From assembly GCF_958295425.1 (NCBI RefSeq), contig NC_081140.1, positions 10,811,433-10,875,432 of the forward strand: a DNA stretch of 64,000 nucleotides. The letters run 5' to 3'. The notes below the pieces were generated by a model. The model did no database searches, was not told the origin of the DNA, and saw only the letters and a program-made list of their open reading frames with translations. A program made the position numbers and the translations under genes. This DNA is from Solea solea (taxonomy: Eukaryota > Chordata > Actinopteri > Pleuronectiformes > Soleidae). Positions 1 to 30,215 of this stretch are shown here, in pieces; position 1 is the first letter of the stretch, and the number at the start of each line of letters is the position of its first letter.

Positions 1-728
1 AAAATTCTACAAAAAATGTAAGTGAATATTTTGCGTATTTGCAATAGAAATACACCGAGTTCTTCGTCACATTGTGATGGTATTAAGCAAAGCTTCCTTG
101 ATGTTACTGTTGCCAACAAAACCCTAAGATTAATATTTCAGTGCGACTCTGTGATAGTTTTATTTTTGTGTCCACTGAGACCGAGTCGCCTTTCATACAA
201 AATTGAAAAAAATACCAAAGCAAACAAACGGCCAAGAGAAGGAGTCAGAAAACTAGGCTGGTCAAACTGCACCCACTTGCCTTTGTCAAGCCCTGTCGGC
301 GTCCTTACGGTCTCCCTCATGCAAAAACATATAAACACACTCACGCACACGCCGCGTCCTCCAAGAGTAAACATACCCTCTCCATAACAGTGCGAAATGA
401 ACCCGCTCATGCATCAGAATCTACCATCAAATATTTATCATGGAGCAGCAGTGATTTTGACCGTGTGCTCATGCTTTTGACAGCACTGGCCTGCTGCAAT
501 ACTTATTGGAATAAACACAGACAATCCATTATCGTTGCTCTTTTGAACACTTGTGACAGAACTCGAAAGGAAACGCAGAGCACCCAGTATAATCCATCAA
601 AAAGTCACTGCATATTCTATACGCTGCCAGACGTGCTGCAGACAAAAGGAAAGACGTCGATGTTTTTGACATGACAATAAGAGCTGATTTAAGAAATCAC
701 TGGCGACGACTGGTTTTTCAGTAAACAG

Positions 729-835
729 TAGGGCTATACGATAAATCGTTTTCAAATTAAAATCGCAGTCAGCAAATCAGGCTGCAATTTAAATGTGAGG
801 CCTAACGATGCATTAGAATATCTAGAAATGGTCCA
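729..835. mobile_element. gggctatacgat-type repeat fragment
   Basis: Starts TAGGGCTATACGATAAATCG followed by AAAATCGCAGTCAGC and GCAATTTAAATGTGAGG, resembling a widespread fish MITE with GGGCTGxACGAT ends. Partial only. Confidence 0.4.
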
Positions 836-871
836 GTGTTTAGAATGTGGGGCATTGAACTGATTCATTTT

Positions 872-940
872 TTCCATCCACCCATCTTCTACCACTTTAT
901 CCTCCTCTATCCCAGCTGGCATAGAGCTAAAGGCTGGTTC
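872..940. mobile_element. Fragment of the CATCCATC dispersed repeat
   Basis: CCATCTTCTACCACTTTATC and CTATCCCAGCTGGCATAGAG match the 5' part of the 8299-8646 repeat. Confidence 0.55.
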
Positions 941-1253
941 ATTTTATGTCTACATTAATTTATGATCAACTGAAAATTAAAAAATGGTTGTGTTTTCATT
1001 ACCTTTGAGAGCCCTTCATGTTACACAGCAGGTCCTCCTGCTTGGAGTCCATTAGGCAGCAAGATACAACTTCACTCATAGAAGCACTGGTCCTGTTATG
1101 TTAAGATGATGCTGAATGCATGCTCTGAATCTATTACATATAGTGGATATTGTACTGAAACTGACTTAAACTGTTAAAAATTCTCTAATCACGAGAGTAT
1201 TTTTAGTATTTTACCACATTGTTTCATTCTCAAACTACCCAACCATTGGACAA

Positions 1254-1257
<4 letters not shown>

Positions 1258-1286
<29 letters not shown>

Positions 1287-1461
1287 ACTTTCACTTTATT
1301 AATCCCTGAGGGAAATTCTGTCTCTCGGTTAACCCATCCTCTACTAGGAACCTTCCTAGAATTAGGAGTAGTGGGCAGCAACTGAGCAGCGCCCAGGGAG
1401 CTGGGGGTTGGGTACCTTGCTCAGGGGTACCCCAGCCCCCACTTGGCCACGGCTGCCCCAA
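1258..1461 (-). mobile_element. Retroposon fragment (SINE/LINE 3' end)
   Basis: On the minus strand it reads GGGGCAGCCGTGGCCAAG..., GGTACCCCTGAGCAAGGTAC... and ends with TTAATAAAGTGAAAG plus a GAAA/CAAA-rich tail, a pattern common to fish retroposons. The open frame across it is not a gene. Confidence 0.55.
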
Positions 1462-2215
1462 TGCAGTGATGTAAGACAAGATATTTTACAGCATTTTATC
1501 CTCATAATTGAACAACAGATGGGATAAAAAAAAATACACCATCTCTAATTCTCGTCAACACGATTCATTTCATTTACAGAATGTAATCATATCTGCATGC
1601 TGTATATTTGCCCGCTCACCATGACATTAAACAAAGTGTTCTACCAGCAGCTCGCAGCGAGTAACTTGAGGAACCTTGAGTAAATAAGTCGCCTGCATGG
1701 ATCAGACAACACATCTTTATGCTTGGGCAGACACATTTAAAATGCAACCAAAACACCGTCCCAGATTCTGCCCTCCGTCACTGACATAAAGTGCTCACTT
1801 AAAGGTCCCTGAACACCCCAGTATGAAGCAAAATCAGCCAGCGGGCAGTGCACAGAGCAATCAAATAGATAAGCATCCCATTTAACTTGAGTAAAAATCC
1901 AGCCCATAGAATGTTCTGGTTTCTTGCGTTATCATGCTGCGCCACTGGAATCAGACAAGGAGGGTAACTAGGTCAATGATGCTATGTAAACTGTTCCACT
2001 TTACCCCTTGCTGGACTCAAAATGGAGTTGGCTTGGAGTGTGCATAGGAGAGCGAGGCTCTGTGATTCAGCGTGACAGTTAGCAACATCCTCTGGCTAGT
2101 GAGAAGACAAGACTGCACAGATGAGCTGCAGAGCCCCGGTAATGGCAGACAACGACAGCAAACAGGTAAGAAGATGAGTCACAGTGAAACAGAACACAGT
2201 GTCCAAAGAGCACGG

Positions 2216-2280
2216 TGCAGAGCAGAGCGGAGCAGAGCGGAGCAGAGCGGAGCAGAGGAGGAAGGGAGGGAGGGAGGGGG
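2216..2280. repeat. AGCAGAGCGG tandem repeat and GAGG tract
   Basis: Three and a half copies of a 10-mer, then a GGGA-rich purine tract. Confidence 0.8.
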
Positions 2281-2538
2281 CTTAGATAAACAGCCCAAAA
2301 GAAGGCAACACATGCACATGCTCTCACTTTGTGAAAATTTGGAATAAAAACATTTTTTTTCTGCTCTTCAATAATTGAGATACACCACACACAAAGTGAC
2401 AAACATCATTAGCCATTTGAATATTAATGCTGGCATTTTCCACTTGACATGTTACACACTCGTCTCAGTTTTCACCGGTTAACTCTGTGTGTTTATGTTG
2501 TAGCACTAAGAGATCTGTGTGTCGACAAAGAAACTTAC

Positions 2539-20073
<17,535 letters not shown>

Positions 20074-20299
20074 GCCCTGCTCCGTTCAATCCCCCCAAGC
20101 TATGCTTTCTCTTCTTCCTCCGACCGGTGCCTCCCTGGGTTTCTCTTCTGTGCGCTTGAGGTAAGGTTAAACATTTGCCACTGTCTTGAAACAAACCGGT
20201 CCAAGTCTCTACTTTTAATATCTTCTTCTTACTTTTTTCACACACTGTTTTTCCTTTTTTTCTTAGCCCTCTCTTTACGCTTAGAGCATAAATGAGCCT

Positions 20300-21010
20300 C
20301 AGTGATTGTCTTGGGGAGAGCTGTGCTCACACTCTCCTCCTCTGCTCCGCGTCTTGCTGCTTCTCCCTGTGATTCAGAAGGATGCTGAATGGGTGAAGCC
20401 CAGGTGTGTGATGCTGAGTCAGAGCGATAGGAGCGGATCCCGGTACAGAAAAAGAAATTAATTAGCCAAAGTGGCTAAAGTAAATCTTACAAAAAATAAA
20501 TATCAGAAGATCCAATTTTCTCAGCACAAGACGGAGTGACGGCTCATCATTGGGAAAACAATTTTTTTTTCTCTTCTAAGAAATCAAAATAACTGAAAGA
20601 GCAAAGAAGCAAACTGAGGGGAGGGGGTGGTAGAATAAGAACGAAAAACTGGTTTTTCATGAGACTCCAAAGTCAGATCATCTTCATCGCCTCTGTGCGT
20701 CCAGCAAGAGGCGAGCAAGCGCATCTTCCCCGCTGCCGCTCTCTAATCGAACCACACTGACTCTGTGAGCATTGCACAGAATATAACCCTCTCCCTGCCC
20801 CTGCAGACGCTTTAATTCCTCATTGCCTTAAAGGAGCAGGGGCGGCTGCCGGTCGGTTTTGAGGGCAAGTTGCTAGTGGAGGTAAAGAGTGTGAGAGCGC
20901 GCTGTGTGTGCGAGGCGCATTTGCATTAAGGAAATGAGCTGCACCTGGCGCACCTCGGCACCTGGGATAACATTTTTACGCACGGAAATGTGGCGCCTCA
21001 GTCTGAAAGC
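20300..21010 (-). promoter_or_regulatory. dscam: Putative DSCAM 5'UTR and promoter region
   Basis: Lies just upstream of the DSCAM start codon and is richer in G+C and CpG than its surroundings, especially about 20690-21010. Contains an ATTTGCAT octamer near 20929 and several CACCTG/CAGGTG E-boxes. No TATA box was identified and the transcription start cannot be fixed by eye. Confidence 0.5.
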
Positions 21011-22617
21011 GCGGCTTCCTGGCGTGCAGGTGCGCTGAGTTACAACTTTATTCTGAGGAATAAACTATTCATGCATTAAATGATGCGCGTTTTTGTTCAC
21101 TTAAAGAGGAACATTGTTTTATAAAGAAAACATTTAAAAAAAAACAGGAGCAACATTTTCTTACTGGTGGCTGAAAATAGAGGGTTAATAAAGTCCCCCC
21201 CCCCCTCCCTTCCCAAAGGCTCACACACATACCTCCTGCCTCAACCTCATAATGCACCCAACAGTACCACCACCATCACCACCACCCCTCCATTTTAATG
21301 CTTGCCTTGAAGTCAAGGGTGTAGCTGCAGCAGGCAGTGGGAGCCTGTGGGCCTGTCCACAGAGCTGGGTTTCACTGACTGTGATATCACTAGCGGGGCA
21401 GTTTGCATCTCATTCTCTATCCCACATGACAGAATATACTGAAAGTGAAATCCTGTTTATTCACCCCAGGATACTCATTTTATTTGCTTATATCAAGATC
21501 GAGGGAAGGATCTTTACAATTCCAACGTGTACAAAGGAAAACAAATATAAATTGCGGTGCAGTACGATGTGTGTGTGTGTGTGCATATAAACCCTATGTA
21601 TTTCAGGGTGGTGTAAATGGTTGTAGTTGTCAAATGCCTGTCTCTACATTGGTCACTTCAGTGCAGCAGCCGAACACAAGCACTGCACAACATTTGCTGG
21701 AGTCTGTAGCAGAACACACTGTTCTAGCTTGACATAAAAATATATAGGACTCCTATTAGTCCTGGTAAAGCCCAGATTGTATGGTGTGTTTTTTTTAAAC
21801 ATTTATTTACATTTTTGGAGCAATTGTAACCTCCTCAAAATTAATGTTTAATTGATTAAGAGGATAATTTGACTTCCCTCTAAGCCATATAAACCCAAGC
21901 AAGTTCAAGTCTGTGCAGCACTGAGGTAAAAACACGGGTGAATCAGGGCAGTGGGTCAAGGATCCAGCCTGTCATGTAAAGTGGATAAGGAGCGTTATGC
22001 TGGCATTTCATCTCTGGATTCTTGGCATGGAGGAGCGAGTAAGTTCATTAGCGGCAGCCGATTGTGAGATGTGATTATTTAAGAGGGAGGATGCTATAAC
22101 AGTCTGACTGCAAATTAATCAGATCTTTATTTGACAAGACGTACAAGATGCACATTCTGCTTCGCAGCGCCTTCGCTCTTGTATTTGAATAGTTTCCTCA
22201 CTCGGTGGGGGAGGAGGTGAATTTGAAATGCCTTGCTCAAGGGCACGTTTGTATTTTTAATTTACATCCTCTTTTAAGTTCAAGGACTACATGTGTGCAT
22301 GAGGCAAAGAGCGAAGCCTACTAATGCCTTTCAGGTAACAAGCGAGCCTGGTATTCTAGACATTGGTATGATCTAGTTCTGCAAAAAGGATGTTATGAGG
22401 GGCTGAAATAAAAAAATTTTTTAAAGATAAAAGGTAAAGAAATACAAGTAACATTAAGTATGTTAAAGTGGGATGAGGAAGCCAATATGGACACATACAG
22501 TATAAGGAATGATTTGCCTAGTAACATCAAAGCAGAGAAGAGGAGAGACCTTTTTATCCCCAGAACATAGGTCAGGGTAATTTTTGCAAGGGGGATACTT
22601 ATGTTGTGTGTACAGTA

Positions 22618-22618
22618 T

Positions 22619-22651
<33 letters not shown>

Positions 22652-22662
22652 CACACACACAA
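22618..22662. repeat. (CA)n microsatellite
   Basis: About 22 CA units with one CG interruption. Smaller CA/GT runs are at 7171-7187, 14342-14360, 16248-16265, 21563-21582 and 23819-23839. Confidence 0.9.
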
Positions 22663-23932
22663 CAGGGAGTTACTCAGGACAAGGACAGTTTCACATGTGT
22701 TTGACAGCAAACAAACACAGAGCAACATCAACACTGACCATAATGCCCTTACAACCACCAAATGAGAGCAGCTGTGTGAGTCTGTCATGCTCAGCTGAGC
22801 ATAGTATTGATGCTACAGGTTAAGATAAATGTATATGAACGGCATCACCACGTAATGATTTGATTATTTCTGGGATTAATTCTTTTTCTAAAGCACTTAT
22901 AACACAAAGTGCTACATAAACAAAGTGTATTGTGTTTATGTGTTTATGTTTTATTTGACGTTTGGTTGACGAAGATTCATTTTCTGATGAAAATAATTGC
23001 GCAAACATATAAAACTCTCAGAGCTACAATCCAATAGTACTATTGTGAAACCAGTGACAAAAAAAAAAAAAAAAAAACCTCACAGCTCAATATCAGTGGG
23101 AGCTCTGCTGCGATTCTCGTGATATCCAAAGATCACATTTAGCTGAGCGTGGCGTTACATACAGATCGAGAGTTTCTCTTGGTGGCACACAGGCTTTTCA
23201 ATCCTTATGGAAAACAGGTGCTGGTGTTCATTACTTACCCCACACAGACAGCTGTATCACTGAACTGGCTACTTGTTATGTGAAAAACAATACCTTGATT
23301 CTCACTCTGAATACAAGGGCTGTGACCTTGTGGCCAAATGGGCTGATGTATTGAGTGGAAACCCCTGGAAGATTATACTTAGGCATGCAGAGGCGACTCA
23401 TGTGTTCACGAAATGCAAAAGATATTCATTTGTGTACGGAAGTTAAGGCTGAAGCTGCACATAATTGTGTGTGAATTGCAAGGCTCTGCATGTGCGACTG
23501 CCAACAGTTGAAGACAGTCACATGTGGAGGATAATATGAAGATATACTGAAAAATATAACACGTAGCAGGTGGCATTATTCAGTATCTCTGCAGTCATGT
23601 TTGAATATGATAGGAGAGGATTTCCAGTGGGTTGGTGTTTACTGTGTAGACGAGCACAAGGGTGTAGTTCATTGAAGCCCCCCAGCATGATGCCTAAACA
23701 TTGGTAAGCAAATGTGACAATGAGGCCTAGAAGCTGCTGCTCAACAGTCTTGGTCTTGCTGTGTGGCCATGCATGCATTTCTGTGCGTGGGTGTGTGTTT
23801 GCATGTGCCTGTGTTAGCGTGCGTGTGTGTGTGTGTGTGGATAAGTGAAGCACATGTGAGACGACTCATGAACATGACTCGTCCAAGGTCGCAAGTCCTC
23901 ACACTGTAATACTCGCGTCTGTGCTCAGTGTA

Positions 23933-24456
23933 GGGCTGAGCAGTGTATCCATATTTGAGACAAGATGTCGCCTTAGATTTTGGATGTCGTCATGTCATGA
24001 TTGTCCTGCTTTTAAAGGCTGTTGCATTCATAGCCATGCTATTTATTATATTGAGTGAAATACACTAAATAGTACACATTTGATATTATATATTGATTCA
24101 AAATACATGGAATCAACAAAGTTAGGTTAGTTCATTGTTTTTAACACACATACATATCCCTCATATAACATAAAAAGCCAAAGAAATAAATTAGATATTA
24201 TCTGAAATAAAAGATAATGTTTGATATTTTTGTGTGTATTTACAGAATTACTGTATTGTCACTGTATTGAGCCCAGAGAAACAACCTGTGTGTAGCTTTA
24301 TATCCCGATATATATACATTTTGAGATATTATTTATAAGCCATATCGCCCAGCCACAGACATATTGATTTGATTTATATTGTGATATACATTGATATTGA
24401 ATTATGTAAGAGGGTATATGAAGATAAGATTTTTTTCCCATATCGCCCAGCCTTAG
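23933..24456. mobile_element. Element(s) with ...CATATCGCCCAGCC ends
   Basis: A TAGGGCTGAGCAGTGTATCC start at 23931 is matched by CATATCGCCCAGCC ends at about 24343-24356 and again at about 24440-24453. This suggests a MITE of about 420 bp followed by a second fragment. Confidence 0.5.
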
Positions 24457-25585
24457 CTCAAATAATCGCGTGATTACGATCAAAGTAAAGAGGTAGCAGT
24501 TACACAAGAGGAAGTTATGTTATTTGAATTTAAAAACCACAATGTGTATTGATCGATATACTGTGTAGCACAGTCCAGTATCAGGAAGACTACTCATGCT
24601 ATCAAGGTTCTGGCAGATGTGCCACCATTACCGAACCGTTCTGCATTCGACTTATTTGAGATATTTAATTTACAACTAATCTTAAAATAAAAACAAACAT
24701 TACATGAGAGATAATGCTGTACGTGAAGTATATCATTTTAAATGTTTGTGTATAGATTTAAATAAAAGGAGACAACTTTCTGTGTTTTTTGGGAAAAGTT
24801 TGAAATATATTAAAAATTCTACTATGGTTGAAACTGCATGTAACCCCTCTAACAATTTAAGTATTAAATCTAAACTATTTAGAATAGGATAAAACACATT
24901 CTCCTTCAGTTTTGTCTCCTTGTCCACCTCCATCGACCTGCAGCACACACCATACATGTCCCCCCCACACACACACACCAGGACCCACCCCTCCAGCTGA
25001 CCCTGTCTCTGGTGTGTGTGCAGACAGGCTGGGTAATCCCTCAGGATGGGGTCTGTTGTTTTGACAACTCCCGTGAAGCCCAGTGTCTCTTACAACAAAA
25101 CATAGACTAGCCTATCATCAGCAAAATGTCAACCCTCGGCTCACTCTTTCGGCACCCAGAGGAGGATCAGGTTGCCTTTACACTATGTGACCCATTAACT
25201 CAGAATAGAAACATTCTCTGCAACTGGTATAATGATCCCCTTTGTTTTCTATGACAATGACACTGATAAGAGACAAGCTGCGCTCGTGGCCCCTGATAGA
25301 AGTGTGTATAAGGTTACATGTTGCCAGGGCCAGAGTGATCAGAGAGGTGCTGTCTTACCCACTATTGTCCCCGTGGGATAAAAAAGACACCTGCAGGTCA
25401 ATCAGCATAAGGACACATGCACACTCTTTAAATTAAGACTGCTATAACTTGACACTGCGCCAACTGTGTCAAAGACATCAGGGTTGAAGCAGATAATGTG
25501 TCAAAGAGGAGATGTTTCTGTTGAGGTCAGTGGAAAGAGCAAGCAAAGGACATGAGGTCACGCACAGTTGAGGGCCACCCATGTA

Positions 25586-25593
25586 TACATATA

Positions 25594-25634
<41 letters not shown>

Positions 25635-25675
25635 ATACATATATACACACATATATGTATACATATATGTATATG
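25586..25675. repeat. AT/AC-rich microsatellite
   Basis: (AT)n tract interspersed with ACATACAT units. Confidence 0.85.
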
Positions 25676-27689
25676 TGACTGCAATTTAGTCTTATACAGC
25701 AAACTGTCAATGAGTTTAACTCATACAACGTGTGTATACAATACTTTACATGTCTTCAATAAATAGACCTTTTTCACAGAAATAAAATAAACAAGCAGTT
25801 TGATATTTGGAGACCATCTTATGATGCTCAGCTAAGCAAACTAACTGCTGTAGCTTCACAAAAATAAATTGATATTCATTTTCTCATTTAGCACATGGCA
25901 GGAGGAATAGTTAAGCTGTTTCTTCCTCTAAATTTGCCATTCTGTGGTTTAAGATATCAGCAGATTTCAGTCACACTTCTTTTGATTGATGTATTGTAAC
26001 TCCTGCAGACCGTAGTAGTAACCTGCAGTAACCTTTTCCAAGTCACTCTCAATTTCTGATACCAACACCCCAGCTGGCTACAGCAAGCCCAGCCACTTTC
26101 CCATTGGTTAGCCCCAAGGCACAGAGGAGCATATCTGTAGCCAACCTTGATGCTCTAAACTAGGACGCTGAAGGGGACAGAAATGGGAGGAGTAAAGAGA
26201 GGAGGCAAGGGAGCGAATGAAAAAGGTGAGGGGAGGGAAACATAATGACAGCCTGCTAGAAGAGTGGCAGAAATAAGAAGGTGAGGATGGAGAGCTGAGT
26301 GGGTGATGGAAAAAAAGGGAGAGAGCGAAAGGAGCAGTGCAGAAGAAGGGGAGTGAAGGTAGAGCGTGTTATTAAAAGGAGGGAGAAAGAGAATGGGGGG
26401 GTTTGGGTGATTTGTACTCTGGCTGCATATGTGCCTGGTTTCCATCTCCTCCATTCTCTGCTTGAAAACTGGAAAAATCAATACACCCACAGTCTAGTGT
26501 ATCCCCACATGAACTGGATCATTAAAAATATATAATGAAATACCTCACCATCATTTTTCATCACTATTACCATTATCACGCATCTGAATGCACATGGATA
26601 CCAGTGTATCATCAACATGACTGTAACAATGTAATAACCCAATCAATGGCCTTCTAATTATTTCAGTGCCGTTAGTTAATCGACCAGTTAAAGCAGTCTT
26701 TCAGCCTTGACTGTCAGAATGGCACATGGAGACAGGCTGCTTGTTAACAAATGCACACAGCAGAACTGAAGCAGGGCTGTTGTAATAAGAATATCTGACT
26801 TCTCAGCTTCACAACTCAATCCAACTCAGGGTCGCAGTGTTGCCTAGTAACGATGGCACACTACTGACCTTATCTATGTGGTCATAAAAATGTATGAAGA
26901 AGCCCCCCCCCTTCATTGCCTCCCAGCATCCTCCCTGCTTGCCTTCATTCAGTCCTTCACTACTACCCTCACCATCCTTATCTCCCCCTCTCTGAGCAGC
27001 ATCTACCCAGGGGGCAAGCACCCTTACTGCTCACCTATCACCGCCACGGAAGCACTGCAGTGGATTTTATTTGACCAAGAGCTCCCCTCTCTTTTTTTAT
27101 TGTGGAGGGGGGGGGCTGGAAACATGTACACACTCGAACCTTTTGCAAAAACACAATGGACATTTTTGCACTGCACACACACACACGCAGAGCACAACAG
27201 ATACAGCACTGGTGGGCGGGTAGTGGGAGGCTGGAGGGATGCAGATTGCATGCTATGAAACTGATGGATAGCTGTAAGAACAGAGGGACACAGTCAAGCG
27301 CAAAGGAGACTCAATACCAAACCGCAAGGTGAGTCAGTGCACAAGCCTTCGTGAGAATATTACTTCTGAGTGGAATTTCTGCACTGCCTGCTGGGGGGGA
27401 AAAAAAACGTGGTGGAGTGTGGGAAATGTGCTTGTCTGAATGAGAGAACAACAGGCTTAGCTCTGCAATAGGTCTCACAAATATGTGAATGCAATTTGGC
27501 TCATGAGAGATGGGAAGTATCTGATCTCTGTACACCTTACAACTCCTAACTACTGGGTTCAGCTTTTCTAATTGGTTATCACCTTGGAGATGCCTGTCCT
27601 AATGAGGAAGCATGTTACACCTGATATAACCTCTGGAAGTCAGTGGAGGACAGTGACACATAGTGTATACACATGTTCACACAGCTATC

Positions 27690-27895
27690 CTTGTAAGAAC
27701 TCTACATTGTCTTCCATTAATTTGGACCTCCTTTACAAACAGTTATCCCTAACCATAACCACTTAATGTCTTATTCTAACCTTAACCTAACCACAATTGA
27801 AATTTTGGCCTTACATTTAACCAGTTCCTCAGAAATTAGGTATAGATTTTGGTCTCCATGAGGACCACTGGTCCTGACAAGGTTAGTGTTTGTGC
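27690..27895. mobile_element. CTAACC-containing dispersed repeat, copy 1
   Basis: Contains CCCTAACCATAACCACTTAA, ACCAGTTCCTCAGAAATTAG, ATGAGGACCACTGGTCCTGA and CAAGGTTAGTGTT. The same modules occur in reverse order and orientation at 50598-50800. Confidence 0.6.
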
Positions 27896-29749
27896 CAGAA
27901 CAGATGTAGAGGAAGAGGTAACAAATACACGCACACACCTGCTCCAGTGCTCCGTCTCAGTTAACAGCCAATTTGACCTCGCACCAAAAGCAACGGAAGA
28001 ATCTGCAAGTGGCCTGTAACAGATTCGTTCATCCTTGGATCAGAAAACTATGAAAGCCAGAAAACTGTTACATTTTGTGTATAAACAACTACCAAAATAT
28101 TCACCATGATGTTGATGCTTACCCATCAACATGCTGTGGAGGAGCTAAGATCATATATTAATTTAAATGCTGTGGGGTTGTTATCAAGGCCACGGATGAC
28201 CATTGCTTCGTTGGTGCTCCTGGCTGATATTATTTTTGACCGGCCCCATGTCAGTTTTTATAACCGGAGGTTTGCAGACATCACCTGCACCCAGTCCCAT
28301 ACCCATTTGACTAGCTGGTTTCCACTCATAATATGTGCCATGTTTTATTGTCAATTTTCCTCTAAATGGGAACTGAGTTATATATACTGTATATATGAAG
28401 AGAAACCTGAAACTAGTTTAATTAAGACCTGAGATCATTAACTTCATTAAAATGTTAACTGACGTGATAATGCTATCCACATTATGGAAAATGTCCATAG
28501 TTCCATTCAAACTGAGTTCTATGGCAACCAGTGGAGTCACCCCCTAATGGCATCCTAAGCTTAATTTTTGAAACAGGAAGACTACGTCCAGTTTATATAC
28601 AGTCCATGTGCACACCACACTGCACAGCAATATGCAATCCAGTGGAAAAATGAATGCAAAGAACTATCCTTTCATTACTAAAAATGAATGAATGAATGAA
28701 TGTATGACAACTATTCACATGTGGCCTCATGTGACTCCAGTCTGTCAGAACTGATAAAGCATATCAAATACCATTTACCAAAAGACCTATCTTCTTTATG
28801 TTGTCTACTGTTTCAGTTATCACAAACTGGAGAAACACCCCTTAACTGGAAGGTCTCATTTGCAGGATGCAACATCTCCTGATTGATTTAGATTTATTTA
28901 GACAGGTTGCAAGAAAAAGCACAATTCTTATGCGAGTCCTGGAGTAAACAATTACAGAAACCACTTCATTAAACTCAGTGCACAGCGGTGCCCTAACTAC
29001 ACTGACAAATAACATCTCCATAACGAGGAGTCCACAGCCCGCCACCAGTCTCACCCTCTACCCACTAATACAGCAACATCTGCTCTGTGGCACCCAACAC
29101 ATCAGGAGGGACCGATGGTATTTGAACAAACACAGAAGGCATATGTGTGTGTATGTAAGCATTGAAGGTACGAGTATTGCCTTGAGGCAAGGAGCAGAAC
29201 GGGTGGTGGGATTCCTGACTCCCACTAAGGCCTGTTTAGATGCTAGCCTCTATGACTAATCTACGTGTCACTAATGCCTTTGCTGTGAATGAACAAACAA
29301 ACACAGATACACTGTAGATAAGCAGCATTACCACCACTGGGGGAAGAGTGTGTGTGTGAATAGCCTGTGACACTTGCATGAGCCACCCTTAGTCATACTC
29401 CTGCCTGTCGTAGTGGTGAGAGTTGCCACACAGTTACAAGTAATTGATCTGAAGAAAAGCAAAATAAACCAAATCTGGCTGTCTTTTTTTTACTGCTGGT
29501 ACCAGTGAATGAGCAGTGATGTACCTGTGCACTTGTTGTCTGGCTCGTCCCCCTCATCTCATCCAGCCTCTCCTCATTTGGGCTGCTCTTCTGCAGTAGT
29601 AGCTGTGCATATGTACACCTTGTTAGGAGGTTGACAGGTCTGGCAAAGGCAGAGACAGCAAAGTAGCTTGTTATGGAGCACGGGCAAACTCTAAGTCAGT
29701 ACCTGATATGCTGAAGGAAAACCAACAAAGCATGAAAAGGAGATCTTTA

Positions 29750-29850
29750 AAGGTCTAGTGTGTAACATTTAGGAGAGTTTATTGGCAGAAATGGGATATA
29801 CTAAATATAAGTATGTTTGTATAAGTGTATAATCATGTCAAATTTTTCGC
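29750..29850. mobile_element. End fragment of the AGGTCCAGTGTGTAA-type MITE
   Basis: Begins AGGTCTAGTGTGTAACATTT and continues with GTATGTTTGTATAAGTGTAT, matching the ATM-intron copy in the same orientation. Confidence 0.55.
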
Positions 29851-30064
29851 CAGATTTCGGTCCCTATGTGGCCCTTCAGACAATCGTGGGTGGATTCTGA
29901 TTTTAGGCTGATTTTCTGGCCAGATTATCCTGTAGTTTCACAATTTTAACATCATCGCATCAGAGTCTTCTTGATTTCAAAACTTAAGTATTAAACATGC
30001 TTGATGTTTACAACTGAATAGCGTTTGGGGGCGTGAACAGAACACTGCAATAACCAATGAGAGC

Positions 30065-30215
30065 GAGTTGACCAGGAAATTTTTTTATTATTAATTATTT
30101 TTATTTTTATTTTATTTTATTTGTATTTTATTCTCATTTCTTAACTGAGCTGTTGTGAATGTGTGTTTCCCTCCTGGGGGAGGAATAAAGTCATTCAATC
30201 ATTCAATTTAAAAAC
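30065..30215 (+). mobile_element. LINE-like 3' tail
   Basis: AT-rich T/A tract followed by CTGAGCTGTTGTGAATGTGT, TTTCCCTCCTGGGGGAGGAA, TAAAGTCATTCAATCATTCA. An AATAAAG plus short tandem tail is typical of a retroposon 3' end. Confidence 0.45.

Larger units (their letters stand above)
1..2538. other. DSCAM intron 3 (partial), no gene
   Basis: Non-coding. Holds a gggctatacgat-type repeat fragment (about 729-835), a small fragment of the CATCCATC repeat (872-940), a retroposon fragment (1258-1461) and a GAGCA/GAGG-rich tandem repeat (about 2216-2280). DSCAM exon 4 was looked for on the minus strand and not found. Confidence 0.8.

Noticed and set aside
1..2538. Search for DSCAM exon 4 (second half of Ig2)
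   Set aside because: No minus-strand frame encodes the expected ITSTGALYI / YRCITRH-type sequence; it must lie left of the window.
22393..22788. 131-codon minus-strand open frame with a poly-Cys/Val run
   Set aside because: The run is a translated GT/CA microsatellite; there is no other protein-like feature.
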